Source: Sorangiineae bacterium NIC37A_2
GTDB taxonomy: Bacteria; Myxococcota_A; Polyangia; Polyangiales; Polyangiaceae
DNA length: 64,000 nucleotides
Direction of reading: 5' to 3'
NCBI GenBank assembly: GCA_002085155.1
Contig: NASX01000006.1
Span: 62,001-126,000 of the forward strand
This document shows positions 26,183 to 36,937 of the stretch, one piece after another (position 1 is the stretch's first letter; every line of letters starts with the position of its first letter). The notes beneath the pieces were generated by a model. That model was not told the origin of the DNA and did not search any database. It saw nothing but the letters and a program-made list of their open reading frames with translations. Both the position numbers and the translations under genes were made by a program.

Positions 26183-27102
26183 GGTGCGCTCTCCTTGCTG
26201 GCGCTCGTGTCAGTCGAGTCAGCGCCCCACCGCGGGGCGAGGCGCAGGAGCGCTGCCGTCATCGCGATGGCGAGGTCTGCGTCCTCGCGGCTGAACTCCT
26301 CGTCGGGAACGCCATCGTGATGCGCGGGCGACAAGAAGAGCTGCATCGCGATCTGCAGCGCCGAGAAGCGCTCGGCCTGGGACAGGTTGCGCGCGTTCGT
26401 CTGGAGGAACTGTGCGACCTCGTCGGGTGCCCGACCTCCGAAGCCAGCGGTCTTGAGCGCGTCGAGCGCGATGCGGCACTCCTGCACCGTGTTTCGGTAG
26501 CGCCCGTCGTTGCGCGCGTTGACCGCGTTCACGACCCTCTGTCGTCCTACGGTGGTGGACTCGGGCCCCTGCGCCGGAAGCCGCAGCTCGGTGAGGATCG
26601 AGTCGCAGTAGCCGACGCTCTTGAGCACCGCGAGCCACTGCTCTTTCGGTACCTGGAACTGAAATGGATACTGTTGACCGACAGGCACGATGTGAATGCC
26701 CGGTGCATCGCCTGGGTTCTGTCCGACGGCGAAGGGATGCGCGACGAGCGTCATCACGAGCTCGATCGATCGGCCATCCCGAGCGGTCTCCAGCGCAACG
26801 AGCGCGGCCGTCGAGAGCGAAAGCGTGAAACGGACGCTGCTGGTCGAGGAATGACGCGGTGGCACGATCACCTGTGCCGGGTTCGGAAGCGCGAACCCAA
26901 GGTTCAGCTCATCGCGAGCGAAGCGCGCCTTGACCTCGCTTGGCTGAGGCACAAGGGAGATCGGGCCGTTCTCCTTCCATGGCCACTCGACCAACCGAAA
27001 CGCGACGTCGATGTGAAGCTGCGCGCCGCCAGCGATTCTGCTTCCGCGCACGGTGGCCCCCGTCGCATCCGCGACAATGCGCTGTCCGACCTGCCAGCTC
27101 AT
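26179..27102 (-). CDS. Hypothetical protein embedded in the type I RM #2 / YhcG operon
   Basis: 307 aa; overlaps both neighbouring genes by 1-4 nt; no recognisable catalytic motif. Confidence 0.6.
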   Translation of the reverse strand: MSWQVGQRIVADATGATVRGSRIAGGAQLHIDVAFRLVEWPWKENGPISLVPQPSEVKARFARDELNLGFALPNPAQVIVPPRHSSTSSVRFTLSLSTAALVALETARDGRSIELVMTLVAHPFAVGQNPGDAPGIHIVPVGQQYPFQFQVPKEQWLAVLKSVGYCDSILTELRLPAQGPESTTVGRQRVVNAVNARNDGRYRNTVQECRIALDALKTAGFGGRAPDEVAQFLQTNARNLSQAERFSALQIAMQLFLSPAHHDGVPDEEFSREDADLAIAMTAALLRLAPRWGADSTDTSASKESAP

Positions 27103-28274
27103 TAGAGCTCTCCTGCGAAGGCGCGGGCCACGAGGGAGTTGAAGAGGTCGTCGTCGTGCAGCAGTGCTCGCTCGATGTCCGCGTTCGTCGCGCGAATGCG
27201 ACGCTTGGCTGTGGCGAATTTCTCCTGGGCAGCGACGGGAGGGAGCAGCACCTCGACGCTGCGAATGTCGTCAAAGTTGAGCCCCGCCTTCACACCACCC
27301 TTGTTACGCCGATTGACCTGAAGCTGGCCCCCTTCCGAAGCCAAGAAAGCGCTGAGATATTCGGCGTTGACACCTTGAGGCCGGAGGATCGCCAGGTGCT
27401 GGTTGATGAAGGCGCGCGGCAAGCTCGCAGGAACCACGGCAGTTCGTCCGAGATCGGCAGTGATGCTCAGGAGCACATCGCCCGGCTTCGTCTCGGTTCG
27501 TCTCGCTTCGGCTGAATCAGGCGGTTGCACAAAGGCAACGTCGGACAGGTCGAGCAAGTCTTTCCGAACGTTCTGAATGCGGAGGAATGTCTCGCCGCTA
27601 TCAGCGTAGTGCTGCGCCCACCCCCGCGAGCCGCTTGTGAGGAACGCGAGCAGCTCCCCCAATGGCTTCACCGGCCACCCCTTCGGGTTCGTCACCGGGT
27701 CGCCGAACATCTCTAGGAACGCCGAGCGCAGCAGCTCCTCCGTGAGGGCGATGGCCTCCTTGCGCTTGCGGCGGATGGCGTCGGCCTTGTCGAGGATGTC
27801 GGCGATGCGCCGCTGCTCGGTGAGGGGAACTCGAGGCACCTCCAGTGCCTTGAGCTCATCAAGCGGGATGTTGTCGGCCGTTGTGCCTCGCACGGTTGTG
27901 AGAAGTCGAGGCTCCGCGCTCTTCAGAAAGAATGCGAGAAACCTCGGGTCGATGCCGTCGCCGCATAGAAGCCCCTTCATGTCCTGGTTCAAAGTGACGG
28001 GGCGACCGGCGATCGCGACCGGAAGCGTGTGCTTCAAGACCCCCGAGCGCACCACCACCAGGACCGTACCCTTGGGCACGAGCTTCGCCGGAGACGCGGC
28101 GACAGCCTCTTCGGAGATGTGATCCTCGCTGTCGAGGATCATCCAAACCTTCATGTCCTTGGGGGTGACCCACGGGATCGTCCCCTCGAAGAACTCCGGT
28201 CGAGACTTCGACGGGGTTCCACCGCCGACAATACTGACTAGCGAACCGAGCGGCGTTGTCGGAACTGTCCTCAC
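27102..28274 (-). CDS. hsdS: Type I restriction-modification specificity subunit S (system 2)
   Basis: Two TRDs; [68 protein letters not shown]. Confidence 0.93.
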   Translation of the reverse strand: MRTVPTTPLGSLVSIVGGGTPSKSRPEFFEGTIPWVTPKDMKVWMILDSEDHISEEAVAASPAKLVPKGTVLVVVRSGVLKHTLPVAIAGRPVTLNQDMKGLLCGDGIDPRFLAFFLKSAEPRLLTTVRGTTADNIPLDELKALEVPRVPLTEQRRIADILDKADAIRRKRKEAIALTEELLRSAFLEMFGDPVTNPKGWPVKPLGELLAFLTSGSRGWAQHYADSGETFLRIQNVRKDLLDLSDVAFVQPPDSAEARRTETKPGDVLLSITADLGRTAVVPASLPRAFINQHLAILRPQGVNAEYLSAFLASEGGQLQVNRRNKGGVKAGLNFDDIRSVEVLLPPVAAQEKFATAKRRIRATNADIERALLHDDDLFNSLVARAFAGEL

Positions 28275-29779
28275 AGCATCGCCTCCAGCTCGCTCAGGTC
28301 CCTCGCGATCTCGGCCTCGAGCTTTCGCAGCTTGGCGATGAGCTTTTTCGGCGGCTCGTAGGTTACCGCTTCGTGCTTCGCTTCCTTGTAGCGGTTGATC
28401 GAGAGATCGAAGTCCTTGGCCTCGATGTCGGCCACCGGCACCATGAAGTGCTTCGCCGTCCTGTCGGTGTCCTTCTTCGCGCTCCGCTTCCGCCAGCGCT
28501 CGAGCGCGTCGGGCAGGTCGTTGTCGCTCACCACGTCGCGCTTGTCGTCGAGCGAGAAGCCGTCGGCGCCGACGTCGTAAAAGAAGACATGGTCGGTCTT
28601 GCCGCCCTTCGTGAAGACGAGGATGGCCGTCGACACGCCCGCGTAGGGCTTGAACACGCCGCTCGGCAGCGAGATCACCGCTTCGAGCTGGTTGTCCTTC
28701 ACCAGCATGGCGCGCAGCGCGGTGTGCGCCTTGCTCGATCCGAACAGCACACCGTCGGGCACGATGGTCGCCGATCGGCCTCCCTTCCTGAGCATGCGCA
28801 GGATGAGCGCAACGAAGAGCAGCTCGGTCTTCTTGGTCTTCACCGCCGAGGTCAGCGTGGGGTGCACGTCGCCCTCGTCGAGGCTGCCCTTGAACGGAGG
28901 GTTGGCGAGGATGACGTCGAAGCCGCCGGTGGCCTGCTTGCCGAACTTCTCGGGGAAGCTGTTCGAGAGCGTGTCCTGGTAGTGGATGTCGGGGTTGTCC
29001 ACACCGTGGAGCATCAGGTTCATCGAAGCGATGCGGAGCATGGTCGCGTCGAAGTCGAAGCCGTGGAACATCCCACTCTGGATGTGCGCGCGGTACGGCT
29101 CGAGCAGGTCACCGGTGTAGATGGTCTCGCCCGCCTCGCCCTTGACCTTTCCTTTGGCTGAGGTGTGCGTCTCGAGCAGGTACTGCATCGCACCGACGAG
29201 GAAGCCCGCCGTGCCGCAGGCCGGATCGCCGATGGTCTCGGTAGGCTTGGGCTCGAGCAGCTCCACCATGAAGCGGATGATGTGGCGGGGCGTGCGGAAT
29301 TGGCCGTTGATGCCCGCCGTCGTGAGCTTCGAGAGCAGGTACTCGTAGAGATCGCCCTTTGCGTCGCCGTCGGTGATGGGCAGCTTGTCGATCATGTTCA
29401 CCGCCGAGACCAAGAGGCTCGGCTTCTGGATCATGAGCTGCGCGTCCTGCATGTACTCGGCGAACGTCGTCCCGCCGTTCAGCTTGCGGAAGTGCGGAAA
29501 CACCTCGTCGCGCACCACGCGCAACATCTCGGCGGCGTCCTTCTGCTTGAAGTTTTTCCAGCGGCGCGGGTCGGTCGAGCCCTTGAAGCGACCCTTGAAC
29601 GGCTTCTTGGTGCGCTCAGCGCGCCGCTCGCCGGTCGTCTCCATCACGTCGAGCAGCCGCGCGAACATGAGGAACGAAATCTGCTCGATGACGGTGAGCG
29701 GGTTGGTGATGCCGCCGGTCCAGAACTCGGTCCAGAGCTTGTCGATGTCGCTCTTCTGTTGGGTCGTCAGTGTGCTCAT
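28271..29779 (-). CDS. hsdM: Type I restriction-modification N6-adenine methyltransferase subunit M (system 2)
   Basis: [58 protein letters not shown]. Confidence 0.95.
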   Translation of the reverse strand: MSTLTTQQKSDIDKLWTEFWTGGITNPLTVIEQISFLMFARLLDVMETTGERRAERTKKPFKGRFKGSTDPRRWKNFKQKDAAEMLRVVRDEVFPHFRKLNGGTTFAEYMQDAQLMIQKPSLLVSAVNMIDKLPITDGDAKGDLYEYLLSKLTTAGINGQFRTPRHIIRFMVELLEPKPTETIGDPACGTAGFLVGAMQYLLETHTSAKGKVKGEAGETIYTGDLLEPYRAHIQSGMFHGFDFDATMLRIASMNLMLHGVDNPDIHYQDTLSNSFPEKFGKQATGGFDVILANPPFKGSLDEGDVHPTLTSAVKTKKTELLFVALILRMLRKGGRSATIVPDGVLFGSSKAHTALRAMLVKDNQLEAVISLPSGVFKPYAGVSTAILVFTKGGKTDHVFFYDVGADGFSLDDKRDVVSDNDLPDALERWRKRSAKKDTDRTAKHFMVPVADIEAKDFDLSINRYKEAKHEAVTYEPPKKLIAKLRKLEAEIARDLSELEAML

Positions 29780-32700
29780 GATGCTTGGATCGCAGGCGGG
29801 TGGTCGCTTGGGGTCGCCCGCTTCGGTTCGAAGACGCTCAGGATGGCAAGAAGCTCATCGACGTCTCCGGGATTGGTGAAGATGCCGTCCACGCTCTCGG
29901 CGTGGAGGTTCGTGAATGGGGGCTCGTACAGGCGTTCGAGCTCGATGCCGCCGTTCTGGGCAATGTAGTTCTGCAGCACTTGCAGGAAACGGAGCTGCTG
30001 CGAAGACAGGCGCGGGTGCTTGTGAACGAAGGCGCTGAACGCCTCGGCGACCGCCTCCGTGTCGAGGCCCACGAGCCCTCGAAACACCGTGAGCAGCGAA
30101 CGGCGCGTTTCCGGGTCGTGCCCGGCGAGGTGCTTCACGTTGGCCTTGTCGTCCATCTCGAGCACCAGCTTGGCCAGCTCCTCGAGCTCGCTCTCCTGCA
30201 CGCCCTTGCCGGCGCGGATGCGCTGCAAGATAGCGTGATTCGAGAAGTGCTCCTTGAGCACCTTCTCCACGCGCGTCCGGTACTCGACGAGATCGAGCCC
30301 TTCGAGCTTCGGGATGTACGCCTCGGCGATATGGCCATCGTCGGTCACGTCGAAGACCTGCGGCGCCACGCGCGTCGTCGTGGGGAGCTGCTGGTACTTC
30401 ATCACCGAGCGCAGCTCGCTCCGCAGCCCTTCGAGCTGCTGGATCTCGACGGTGCTCCAGAAGCCCTTGTCGCGCACCCGCTTGATAGAGTCGGCCTTTG
30501 CCTTCACCGGCTGGAGGTTCTTGCCGAGCAGCTCCACAGCCTCCTCGACGCGGCCCTTCAGGTCCTGCACCTTGGGCCCGCTCCGGCCGCCCTTGAGCAG
30601 CTCGATCTGCAGGCGGGTCATGAGCAGGTCGAAGCGGTAGGCGTCTTCGTCGCCTCGGATACTCCGGAGGTGCTGCAGCGGGGCGACGATCGACAGCAGA
30701 TCGGCTTTGGTGGCGGCAGCAAAGTGGTGGACGCGATCGCCGTCCGCGAGCTGCGTCAGCTCCTTCCACTTGTCGCGGGCGTCGATGGCGTTCGTGTCTC
30801 GCACCGCACGGATGTCGCCGAGCACCTGCTGCTCGGCGATGCCGATGGCGGCCTCGTCCATCTTGTCGATGGCGACCGAAAGCAGCTCCACGCGCGCCTC
30901 GAACAGGTGCTGAAGCAGCGACTTCTGCGGCGCTGGCTGCGCCTCTTTGTACTTCTCGTCGAAGAACCAGAAATTTTTCCAGTGGTCGAAGATGAGAAAC
31001 TCGGTCTTGTCCTTGCCGGGCCCGAAGAGGTCTTTGCAGAGGCGCGTGCCGCGACCGATCATCTGCCAGAACTTCACATACGACTTCACCGGCTTGGCGA
31101 AGACCAGGTTCACCACCTCGGGCACGTCGATGCCGGTGTCGAGCATGTCGACCGAGATGGCGATGGTCAGCTCGTCATCAGGGTTCTTGAAGTCGTCGAT
31201 GAGTTGGTCCGCCTTCGCTTCCTGATTGTCGATGACGCGACAGAAGGCCGAGCCGTACTGCGGATAGAGCTCGCTGAAGACCTCAGCGAGATGCACCGCG
31301 TGCAGGTGGTTCCGCGCGAAGACGATGGTCTTGCCGACATGCTGACCCGTCGCCTCGCGGATGCCGCCCTCCATCAGCGAGCGCCAAATGGCGCGCGTGG
31401 TGTCCTTGTTGAAGAAGTACTTGTCGAGATCGTCGCTGTCGTAGTCGACGGCCTGCGCTTGTGGATCCTGGTCCTCGAGCTCTGAGCGCTGTTCGGCAGT
31501 CATCTGCGAGTAGCGGAAACCGTCGCGTGAGAACTTGGTGCTGACCTGCATCACGCGGAACGGCACGAGGTAAGGAGGCCTCGACTCGATGGCCTGCTGG
31601 AAGTCGAAGGCCGAGGTGGGATCGCCGTTCTCGCAGGCGAAGAGCTCGTAGGTGTTACGCTCGATGAACTTCACCGGCGTCGCGGTGAGACCGACCTCCA
31701 ACGCGTCGAAGTACTGGAAGAGCGAGCGGAACTTCTTGTAGATGCTGCGGTGCGACTCGTCGGCGATGATGAGATCGAAGAAGCCGACGTCGAAGTCCTC
31801 GTACGCCTTCATCATCGCCGGGTACGTCGCCAGGTAGATGCGCTTGTCGCGATCGTTGGCCGTCGATGCGTCCACAATCACGCGCGGCTCACCGGGCATG
31901 AACTCCTTGAAGACTCGGTCGGCCTGACGGCGCAGCTCTTTGCGATCGCAGAGGAAGAGGATGCGCTTTACCCAGCCAGCGCGCATCAGCACGTCGCACA
32001 GCGAGATGGCGACACGCGTCTTACCGGTGCCGGTCGCTTGTACAACGAGGGCCTTGCGAAAGTTGCTCTCGAAGCGCTCGCACACGCGCTTGACCGCTTC
32101 GAGCTGGTACATGCGGCCCGCGATCGCGAGGTTCGGTTCGACGTGGGCAAGCGCCTTCTTTCCAATGCGCTGGTGGACCAAGTACTCGAGGCTGTCCTTC
32201 GAGTAGAAGCCGTAGACCTTGCGGTACGGGTAGCCCTGCGCGTCGTCCCACAGGAAGACGTCGATGCCGTTGGTGAAGAAGATCACGGGGCGCACGCCGG
32301 TCGCTTTTTCCAGCGCGTCGGCGTACTGGCGCGCCTGCTCGCCTCCTCTGCGCGCATCCTTCGCGGTCTTCTTGGCCTCGATGACGGCCAGCGGCTTGCC
32401 GTCGTCGCCGTAGAGAACGTAGTCGGCGGAGCCGTCGCCGCTCGGTGTGGGCAGGCCCGTGAGCTTCAGCTCCTGCTTCACCTGCTCGGTACTCTTGCCG
32501 TGGATACCGACGTTCCAACCCGCCGCGAGCAGGGCCTGGTCGATGAGGCGGCGGCGCGTGGTGGCTTCGTTGAACTCGAGGGCCGAAGCGACCTTCTGAC
32601 CCTCCTCGCGGAGCTTGGTCAGCTCGCTCGCGTTCTCCTCGGCGGTGCGCGTGGCTTCCGTCGCGGCGCGTTCGGCCTCGAGGCGCTTCTTGGTCTCCTC

Positions 32701-33210
32701 GTCGAGGCGCTTGAGGACGGACTCGTACTTGGCTTCAGCGAGACGTAGTTTCTCGAGGGCGTCCTTGGTCTTCGCGGCGCTCGCCGGCTCGGGCGGCGGC
32801 GGCATGTACTTCGGCGTGGCCTCGAGCTTTCCGCCATCAACCTGCACGAAGAACCACCGCGCGATGTCGAAGAGCTGCGCCAGGCACTCGAGCGAGAGCT
32901 GGCTCGTAATGGGCCGGCGCGGGTGCGCGGCGTGGTTGCCGGCCCTACGCACGGCGTGGAGCTTGTTCTGGACGACCTCGGGCACCGCCTGTCGGAAGGC
33001 GGTCTCGTTCAGTAGATCGTTGAGGTTGTCGGAGTACGGCGGACGTAGGCGGTAGTTCTCGTAGATGGCCCCGACCGCGTGCTCCACGAAGCTGCGCTGC
33101 TTGATGAGCGAACTCGCGGGGTCTTCGTGGGCGTAGCGCTCGGCGAAGCCTGCGAGATCGGCCATCACGGCGCGGCGCGCGCGGAGGAACTCGAAGTTCA
33201 CTGATTTCAT
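29776..33210 (-). CDS. hsdR: Type I restriction endonuclease subunit R, EcoEI-type with DUF4145-like N-terminus (system 2)
   Basis: [44 protein letters not shown] nuclease motif; [43 protein letters not shown]. Confidence 0.95.
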   Translation of the reverse strand: MKSVNFEFLRARRAVMADLAGFAERYAHEDPASSLIKQRSFVEHAVGAIYENYRLRPPYSDNLNDLLNETAFRQAVPEVVQNKLHAVRRAGNHAAHPRRPITSQLSLECLAQLFDIARWFFVQVDGGKLEATPKYMPPPPEPASAAKTKDALEKLRLAEAKYESVLKRLDEETKKRLEAERAATEATRTAEENASELTKLREEGQKVASALEFNEATTRRRLIDQALLAAGWNVGIHGKSTEQVKQELKLTGLPTPSGDGSADYVLYGDDGKPLAVIEAKKTAKDARRGGEQARQYADALEKATGVRPVIFFTNGIDVFLWDDAQGYPYRKVYGFYSKDSLEYLVHQRIGKKALAHVEPNLAIAGRMYQLEAVKRVCERFESNFRKALVVQATGTGKTRVAISLCDVLMRAGWVKRILFLCDRKELRRQADRVFKEFMPGEPRVIVDASTANDRDKRIYLATYPAMMKAYEDFDVGFFDLIIADESHRSIYKKFRSLFQYFDALEVGLTATPVKFIERNTYELFACENGDPTSAFDFQQAIESRPPYLVPFRVMQVSTKFSRDGFRYSQMTAEQRSELEDQDPQAQAVDYDSDDLDKYFFNKDTTRAIWRSLMEGGIREATGQHVGKTIVFARNHLHAVHLAEVFSELYPQYGSAFCRVIDNQEAKADQLIDDFKNPDDELTIAISVDMLDTGIDVPEVVNLVFAKPVKSYVKFWQMIGRGTRLCKDLFGPGKDKTEFLIFDHWKNFWFFDEKYKEAQPAPQKSLLQHLFEARVELLSVAIDKMDEAAIGIAEQQVLGDIRAVRDTNAIDARDKWKELTQLADGDRVHHFAAATKADLLSIVAPLQHLRSIRGDEDAYRFDLLMTRLQIELLKGGRSGPKVQDLKGRVEEAVELLGKNLQPVKAKADSIKRVRDKGFWSTVEIQQLEGLRSELRSVMKYQQLPTTTRVAPQVFDVTDDGHIAEAYIPKLEGLDLVEYRTRVEKVLKEHFSNHAILQRIRAGKGVQESELEELAKLVLEMDDKANVKHLAGHDPETRRSLLTVFRGLVGLDTEAVAEAFSAFVHKHPRLSSQQLRFLQVLQNYIAQNGGIELERLYEPPFTNLHAESVDGIFTNPGDVDELLAILSVFEPKRATPSDHPPAIQAS

Positions 33211-33292
33211 GAACGGGACCTCCTCTCCTCGCGCGGCGCTCCTGAGCATGTCGGGCCCCTAATCACAAAACGTGCCAGTAATGCGCGCTCCA

Positions 33293-34795
33293 TCAGGTCT
33301 GCACATCATAGGTCTTCAGCCAGTTCGTCAATGTCTGGTAGCTTGGTAGGCCCACGAGCTCTGCCGCCTTGGTCTTGTTGCCTTGCGCTTCGTCCATCGC
33401 GCGCTCGAGGTAGTGGCGCGCGACTTCTTTCAATAAGTTTCGCAGGTCGAAGCCGCCGCCAAGCGGCCGCCCGAGCACCTCCGGCCGTATGGTGGTGGCC
33501 ACGGGAAGCAGCGCTTCTCGCACATCCTCTGACGAAATAGAGGCACCATCGCTCCAGATCGCGGCGCGGCGCAGGGTGTTGCCCAGCTCGCGCACGTTGC
33601 CCGGCCAGGGGTGGGAAAGCAGAAGATTCCTTGCACCAACAGAAAGTTTCTTCTCTCTGAAGCCGGGCTCGCTCTGGGCCTCGCGGTTCACTTGGACGAG
33701 CAGGTGGTCGATGAGCAGGCCTACGTCGCCCTGACGCTCGCGGAGGGGCGGCAGCTTCAGGACGGCCACCGCCAGCCGGTAGAAGAGGTCCTCGCGGAAG
33801 CGACCCGAGGCGATCTCCTCGATCAGCGTGCGGTTGGTGGCGGCGACGATACGCACGTCGACCTTCACGGGCTTGCTCTCACCGAGGGGCACGATCTCGC
33901 CCTCTTGAATGGCGCGGAGCAGCTTTACCTGCGCGGGTCCAGGCAGCTCTCCCAACTCGTCGAGGAAGAGGGTGCCGCCGTCGGCCTCCCTAAAGTGGCC
34001 CTTACGGTCCGCGCTCGCGCCCGTGAAGGAGCCCTTCTTGTGCCCAAACAGCTCCGATTCGACCAGCTCGGGGGGAATGGCGCCGCAGTTGACCGCGATG
34101 AAGGTCCTGTCGCGGCGGGGGCTGGCCCGATGGATGGCTCGGGCGAGCAGCTCCTTGCCGGTGCCCGACTCGCCCTCGATGAGGACTGGCACGCTACGGA
34201 TGGCGACGCGGCGGGCCCGCTCAATGAGCCGACTCATCACGCGGCTCTTGTGGATGATGTCGGCGAACTCGGGCGCCTCCGGCGGCGCGCCGGTGGCGAT
34301 GTGCTTCAGGCGCTCGTCCTGCTCTCGGAGAAGGTCGGGCAGGAACTCGGCCGAGAGGTCGAAGGGCACCGAGGCCGTGCGGACGCCGTGCTCTCGCGAC
34401 GACTCGATGAGCTCGGCGGGGAAGCGGGTCTTGCCGAGGATGATCCACACCGCCGCCATCGCGGGCGTGCCGGGTGAAAGGTGAAAAGAGAGCTGCGCGT
34501 CCTTCGCCTTGCCGAGGGCGTGCTCCACACCGCGTACCGCGGCCTCGTAGATCTCGCCGAAGTTGGTCGGACCTGAGAGCTCGTGCGGCAGGACCTCGAC
34601 ACGCGTCTTCGTGCGGCCCCTCAGCCACTTGAGGTACGGCTGGACGAGCTTGTCGTCGTAGTCGGAGAGGAGGAAGGCCTCGTGGAAGTCGCGGCTCGCG
34701 AGCGCCTGCGCGATTGGCCCCTGGCCCACCGACTCACACTCGGTGGGCGCCCTCAGATCAGTCTTGCCAAGCCAGGCGACGAGAACATTGCGCAC
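33293..34795 (-). CDS. Sigma54-dependent transcriptional activator with N-terminal CARF-like (RtcR-type) sensor
   Basis: VRNVLVAWLGKTDLR...AQLSFHLSPGTPAMAAVWIILGKT Rossmann/CARF-like sensor; VLIEGESGTGKELLARAIH, KGSFTGASADRKGHFREADGGTLFLDELGELP AAA+ region; Fis-type HTH NKTKAAELVGLPSYQTLTNWL; ORF track TTG start at 34810, GTG at 34795 preferred. Confidence 0.88.
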   Translation of the reverse strand: MRNVLVAWLGKTDLRAPTECESVGQGPIAQALASRDFHEAFLLSDYDDKLVQPYLKWLRGRTKTRVEVLPHELSGPTNFGEIYEAAVRGVEHALGKAKDAQLSFHLSPGTPAMAAVWIILGKTRFPAELIESSREHGVRTASVPFDLSAEFLPDLLREQDERLKHIATGAPPEAPEFADIIHKSRVMSRLIERARRVAIRSVPVLIEGESGTGKELLARAIHRASPRRDRTFIAVNCGAIPPELVESELFGHKKGSFTGASADRKGHFREADGGTLFLDELGELPGPAQVKLLRAIQEGEIVPLGESKPVKVDVRIVAATNRTLIEEIASGRFREDLFYRLAVAVLKLPPLRERQGDVGLLIDHLLVQVNREAQSEPGFREKKLSVGARNLLLSHPWPGNVRELGNTLRRAAIWSDGASISSEDVREALLPVATTIRPEVLGRPLGGGFDLRNLLKEVARHYLERAMDEAQGNKTKAAELVGLPSYQTLTNWLKTYDVQT

Positions 34796-34806
34796 CTTCG
34801 GAGGAT

Positions 34807-34852
34807 ACAAGAGTGCTTACGGTACAACAAGAGATCTTGTTCGCCACAAGAG
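34807..34852. promoter_or_regulatory. Candidate upstream activating sequence: three phased ACAAGAG repeats plus inverted repeats
   Basis: ACAAGAG at 34807, 34827 and 34846; AACAAGA-GA-TCTTGTT at 34826-34841; GCTTACGG 34815-34822 / CCGTAAGC 34853-34860. Confidence 0.65.
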
Positions 34853-34907
34853 CCGTAAGCCCTCGAGAAGGCGCGAGTATTAAGGGACCGCGCGCGGGTC
34901 TACCGCT

Positions 34908-34922
34908 TGGCCCGGCGGTTGC
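34908..34922 (+). promoter_or_regulatory. Candidate sigma54 (-24/-12) promoter TGGCCC-N5-TTGC
   Basis: TGGCCCGGCGGTTGC; one mismatch to TGGCAC-N5-TTGC; 16 nt before ATG at 34939. Confidence 0.6.
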
Positions 34923-34938
34923 AGTGAGGCCCGGCATC

Positions 34939-36627
34939 ATGATGAACAAGAATCGCACCGAGCCCCTGTCAGTCTCTGTTTTCTTCGCCGCCGAGGAGGT
35001 GACCCTCGATCTCCGCGATCGCCGCCCCGACAGCATCGCGCTGTTCGGCGGTCTCGACGAGCCCGCGCGCGACCAGCTCGCGCACGACGCGTGGGCCATC
35101 GGCCTGCGTGCTCTCTCCAACGCTCACCAAGCGGCCCAAGAATCGAAGCTGAAGGACATTGGATCGGCGCTCCTCGGCGACATCGACAAGCAGCTCAAGG
35201 TCTACGTCGAGCAGCAACAGCAGACGATCGGCGCGGTGCTCACGCGCTTCTTCGACCCCAAGGACGGCCAGGTCACGCAGCGCCTCTCGGCGTTCGTCGA
35301 CGATCAGGGCATCCTGGCGCGGCAGCTCCAGAAGTTCCTCGGCCCGCAAGGTAGCGTGCTCGCTGAGACGCTGGCCAGGCAAGTGGGCGAGAGCAGCCCG
35401 CTCTTCAAGAAGCTCTCCCCCACCGACAGCACTGGCCTGGTGAAGGTGCTGGAGGCGCAGCTCCGTGCCGTCATGGGCGAGGGGCACGCCGAGCTTTTGC
35501 GCGCGCTCGATCCGCTTGCCGAGGACGGTGCCGTGGCGCGCTTCCTCAAGAGCCTGCGTGAAGAGCTGAAGGGCGCCGACGAAGATCGCCAGAAGCAGCT
35601 CTCGGCGGCACTCGCCGCGCTCGACGCCAACGACGAGCAGTCGCTCCTGAGCCGTCTCGTGCGCGAGACGGAGCGCTCGCGCCGCGCGGTCTTGTCGGCC
35701 GTGAATCCCGAAGACCCGGCCTCACCGATGGCAATGCTGAAGGCCAGCCTCTCGAAGCTGTTGCAGGAACAGTCGGCCTCGCAGCTCGCCCTGGTGAAGC
35801 GCCAGGAGGAGCGGCAGGTGCAGTTCGAGAAGGAGGTGCGCGAGGCGCTCGTGCGCATCGAGACCAAGCGCACGCAGGAGCTGAAGAGCACACGCGGCGG
35901 GCTGGTGTTCGAAGACGAGGTGATCGCCTTCGTGCGACGCGCGACGCAGGGGGCCCCGTGTGTGTTCGACGCCACTGGTGCGACCGCGGGTATGGGCCGC
36001 AGCAAGAAGGGTGACGCCGTGGTGCGCTTCACCCAGGAGAGCGCGTTCGCGGGTGCGGGCGTGGTCTTCGAAGCCAAGCGCGACGCGAGCTACTCGGTGC
36101 AGAAAGCGCTCGACGAGCTCGATGCCGCCCGTAAAAACCGCGACGCAGCGGCGGGCGTCTTCGTCATGGCGCGGTCGCACGCGAGCGACGTGTTCCCGCG
36201 CTTCGCGCGCTACGGCAATAACGTGCTCGTCGTGTGGGATGACCAGGACCCGTGGACGGATGCCTACCTCCACGCGGCCGTGCTGCTCGGCGTCGGCCTC
36301 GTCACGCGGAGCAAGACCGTCGGCGACGAAGGCGACATCACCGCTCTGCGCGACATCGAAAAGCGCATCGAGGACGAGCTGGCCCGCCTCGAGAAGATGG
36401 AGAAGCACAGCGAGAACATCCGCAAGAACGTCGACGGCATCACTGACGAGATCCGCAAGGCGCAGAAGAAGCTCGACCTGCTGCTGCGGAAGGCCCGCAG
36501 CACGCTGACCGCGCTGAATGTGGAGGTGACGGACGAGGCGATCGAGCTCGAGAGCCCGATTGCCCTGCCGAAAGGCTCGTTCGATGCGGCCATATCAGCG
36601 CTTCCCAGCGGCGGCGAGGTTGCGTGA
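34939..36627 (+). CDS. Coiled-coil protein with putative PDDEXK-like nuclease domain (DUF2130/RmuC-like), divergent from the CARF-sigma54 regulator
   Basis: GGLVFEDEVIAFVRRATQGAPCVFDATGATAGMGRSKKGDAVVRFTQESAFAGAGVVFEAKRDASYSVQKALDELDAARKNRDAAAGVFVMAR, flanked by long heptad-rich helices. Confidence 0.65.
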   Translation: MMNKNRTEPLSVSVFFAAEEVTLDLRDRRPDSIALFGGLDEPARDQLAHDAWAIGLRALSNAHQAAQESKLKDIGSALLGDIDKQLKVYVEQQQQTIGAVLTRFFDPKDGQVTQRLSAFVDDQGILARQLQKFLGPQGSVLAETLARQVGESSPLFKKLSPTDSTGLVKVLEAQLRAVMGEGHAELLRALDPLAEDGAVARFLKSLREELKGADEDRQKQLSAALAALDANDEQSLLSRLVRETERSRRAVLSAVNPEDPASPMAMLKASLSKLLQEQSASQLALVKRQEERQVQFEKEVREALVRIETKRTQELKSTRGGLVFEDEVIAFVRRATQGAPCVFDATGATAGMGRSKKGDAVVRFTQESAFAGAGVVFEAKRDASYSVQKALDELDAARKNRDAAAGVFVMARSHASDVFPRFARYGNNVLVVWDDQDPWTDAYLHAAVLLGVGLVTRSKTVGDEGDITALRDIEKRIEDELARLEKMEKHSENIRKNVDGITDEIRKAQKKLDLLLRKARSTLTALNVEVTDEAIELESPIALPKGSFDAAISALPSGGEVA

Positions 36628-36657
36628 GACTGACCGATTCGCAGGAGACCGCACGAG

Positions 36658-36870
36658 ATGCCCAAGCTCCGCCGCGATGTTCAGCCCTTGCTCGAGAGGT
36701 CGATCGATTCTCTGACCTGGGGAATTGAGCTATTCAACCGCCCCACCGACACAGCGCGATGGCATGCGGTCCCGATGCTACTCCATCACGCGTTCGAGCG
36801 CGTGTTGAAGGCTGCGATCCTCCAACGCCAGGGTCGACCCGGAGGTCACCCGCTCCGCGCTGGTGCCCGG
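36658..36870 (+). pseudogene. Truncated DUF3644-like N-terminus
   Basis: MPKLRRDVQPLLERSIDSLTWGIELFNRPTDTARWHAVPMLLHHAFERVLKAAILQRQGRP..., then low-quality frame running into the convergent gene. Confidence 0.5.
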
Positions 36871-36937
36871 GACGACCGCGGAGGCTTTCGCGCCCTCGCG
36901 AACGACAAACCACGACGCTTACGGTGTGAGAGCTTTG

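Noticed and set aside
36119-36627. rtcB/rtcA RNA-repair genes as targets of the RtcR-like regulator
   Set aside because: No RtcB or RtcA motifs found in the neighbouring ORFs; the divergent gene is a coiled-coil, nuclease-like protein.
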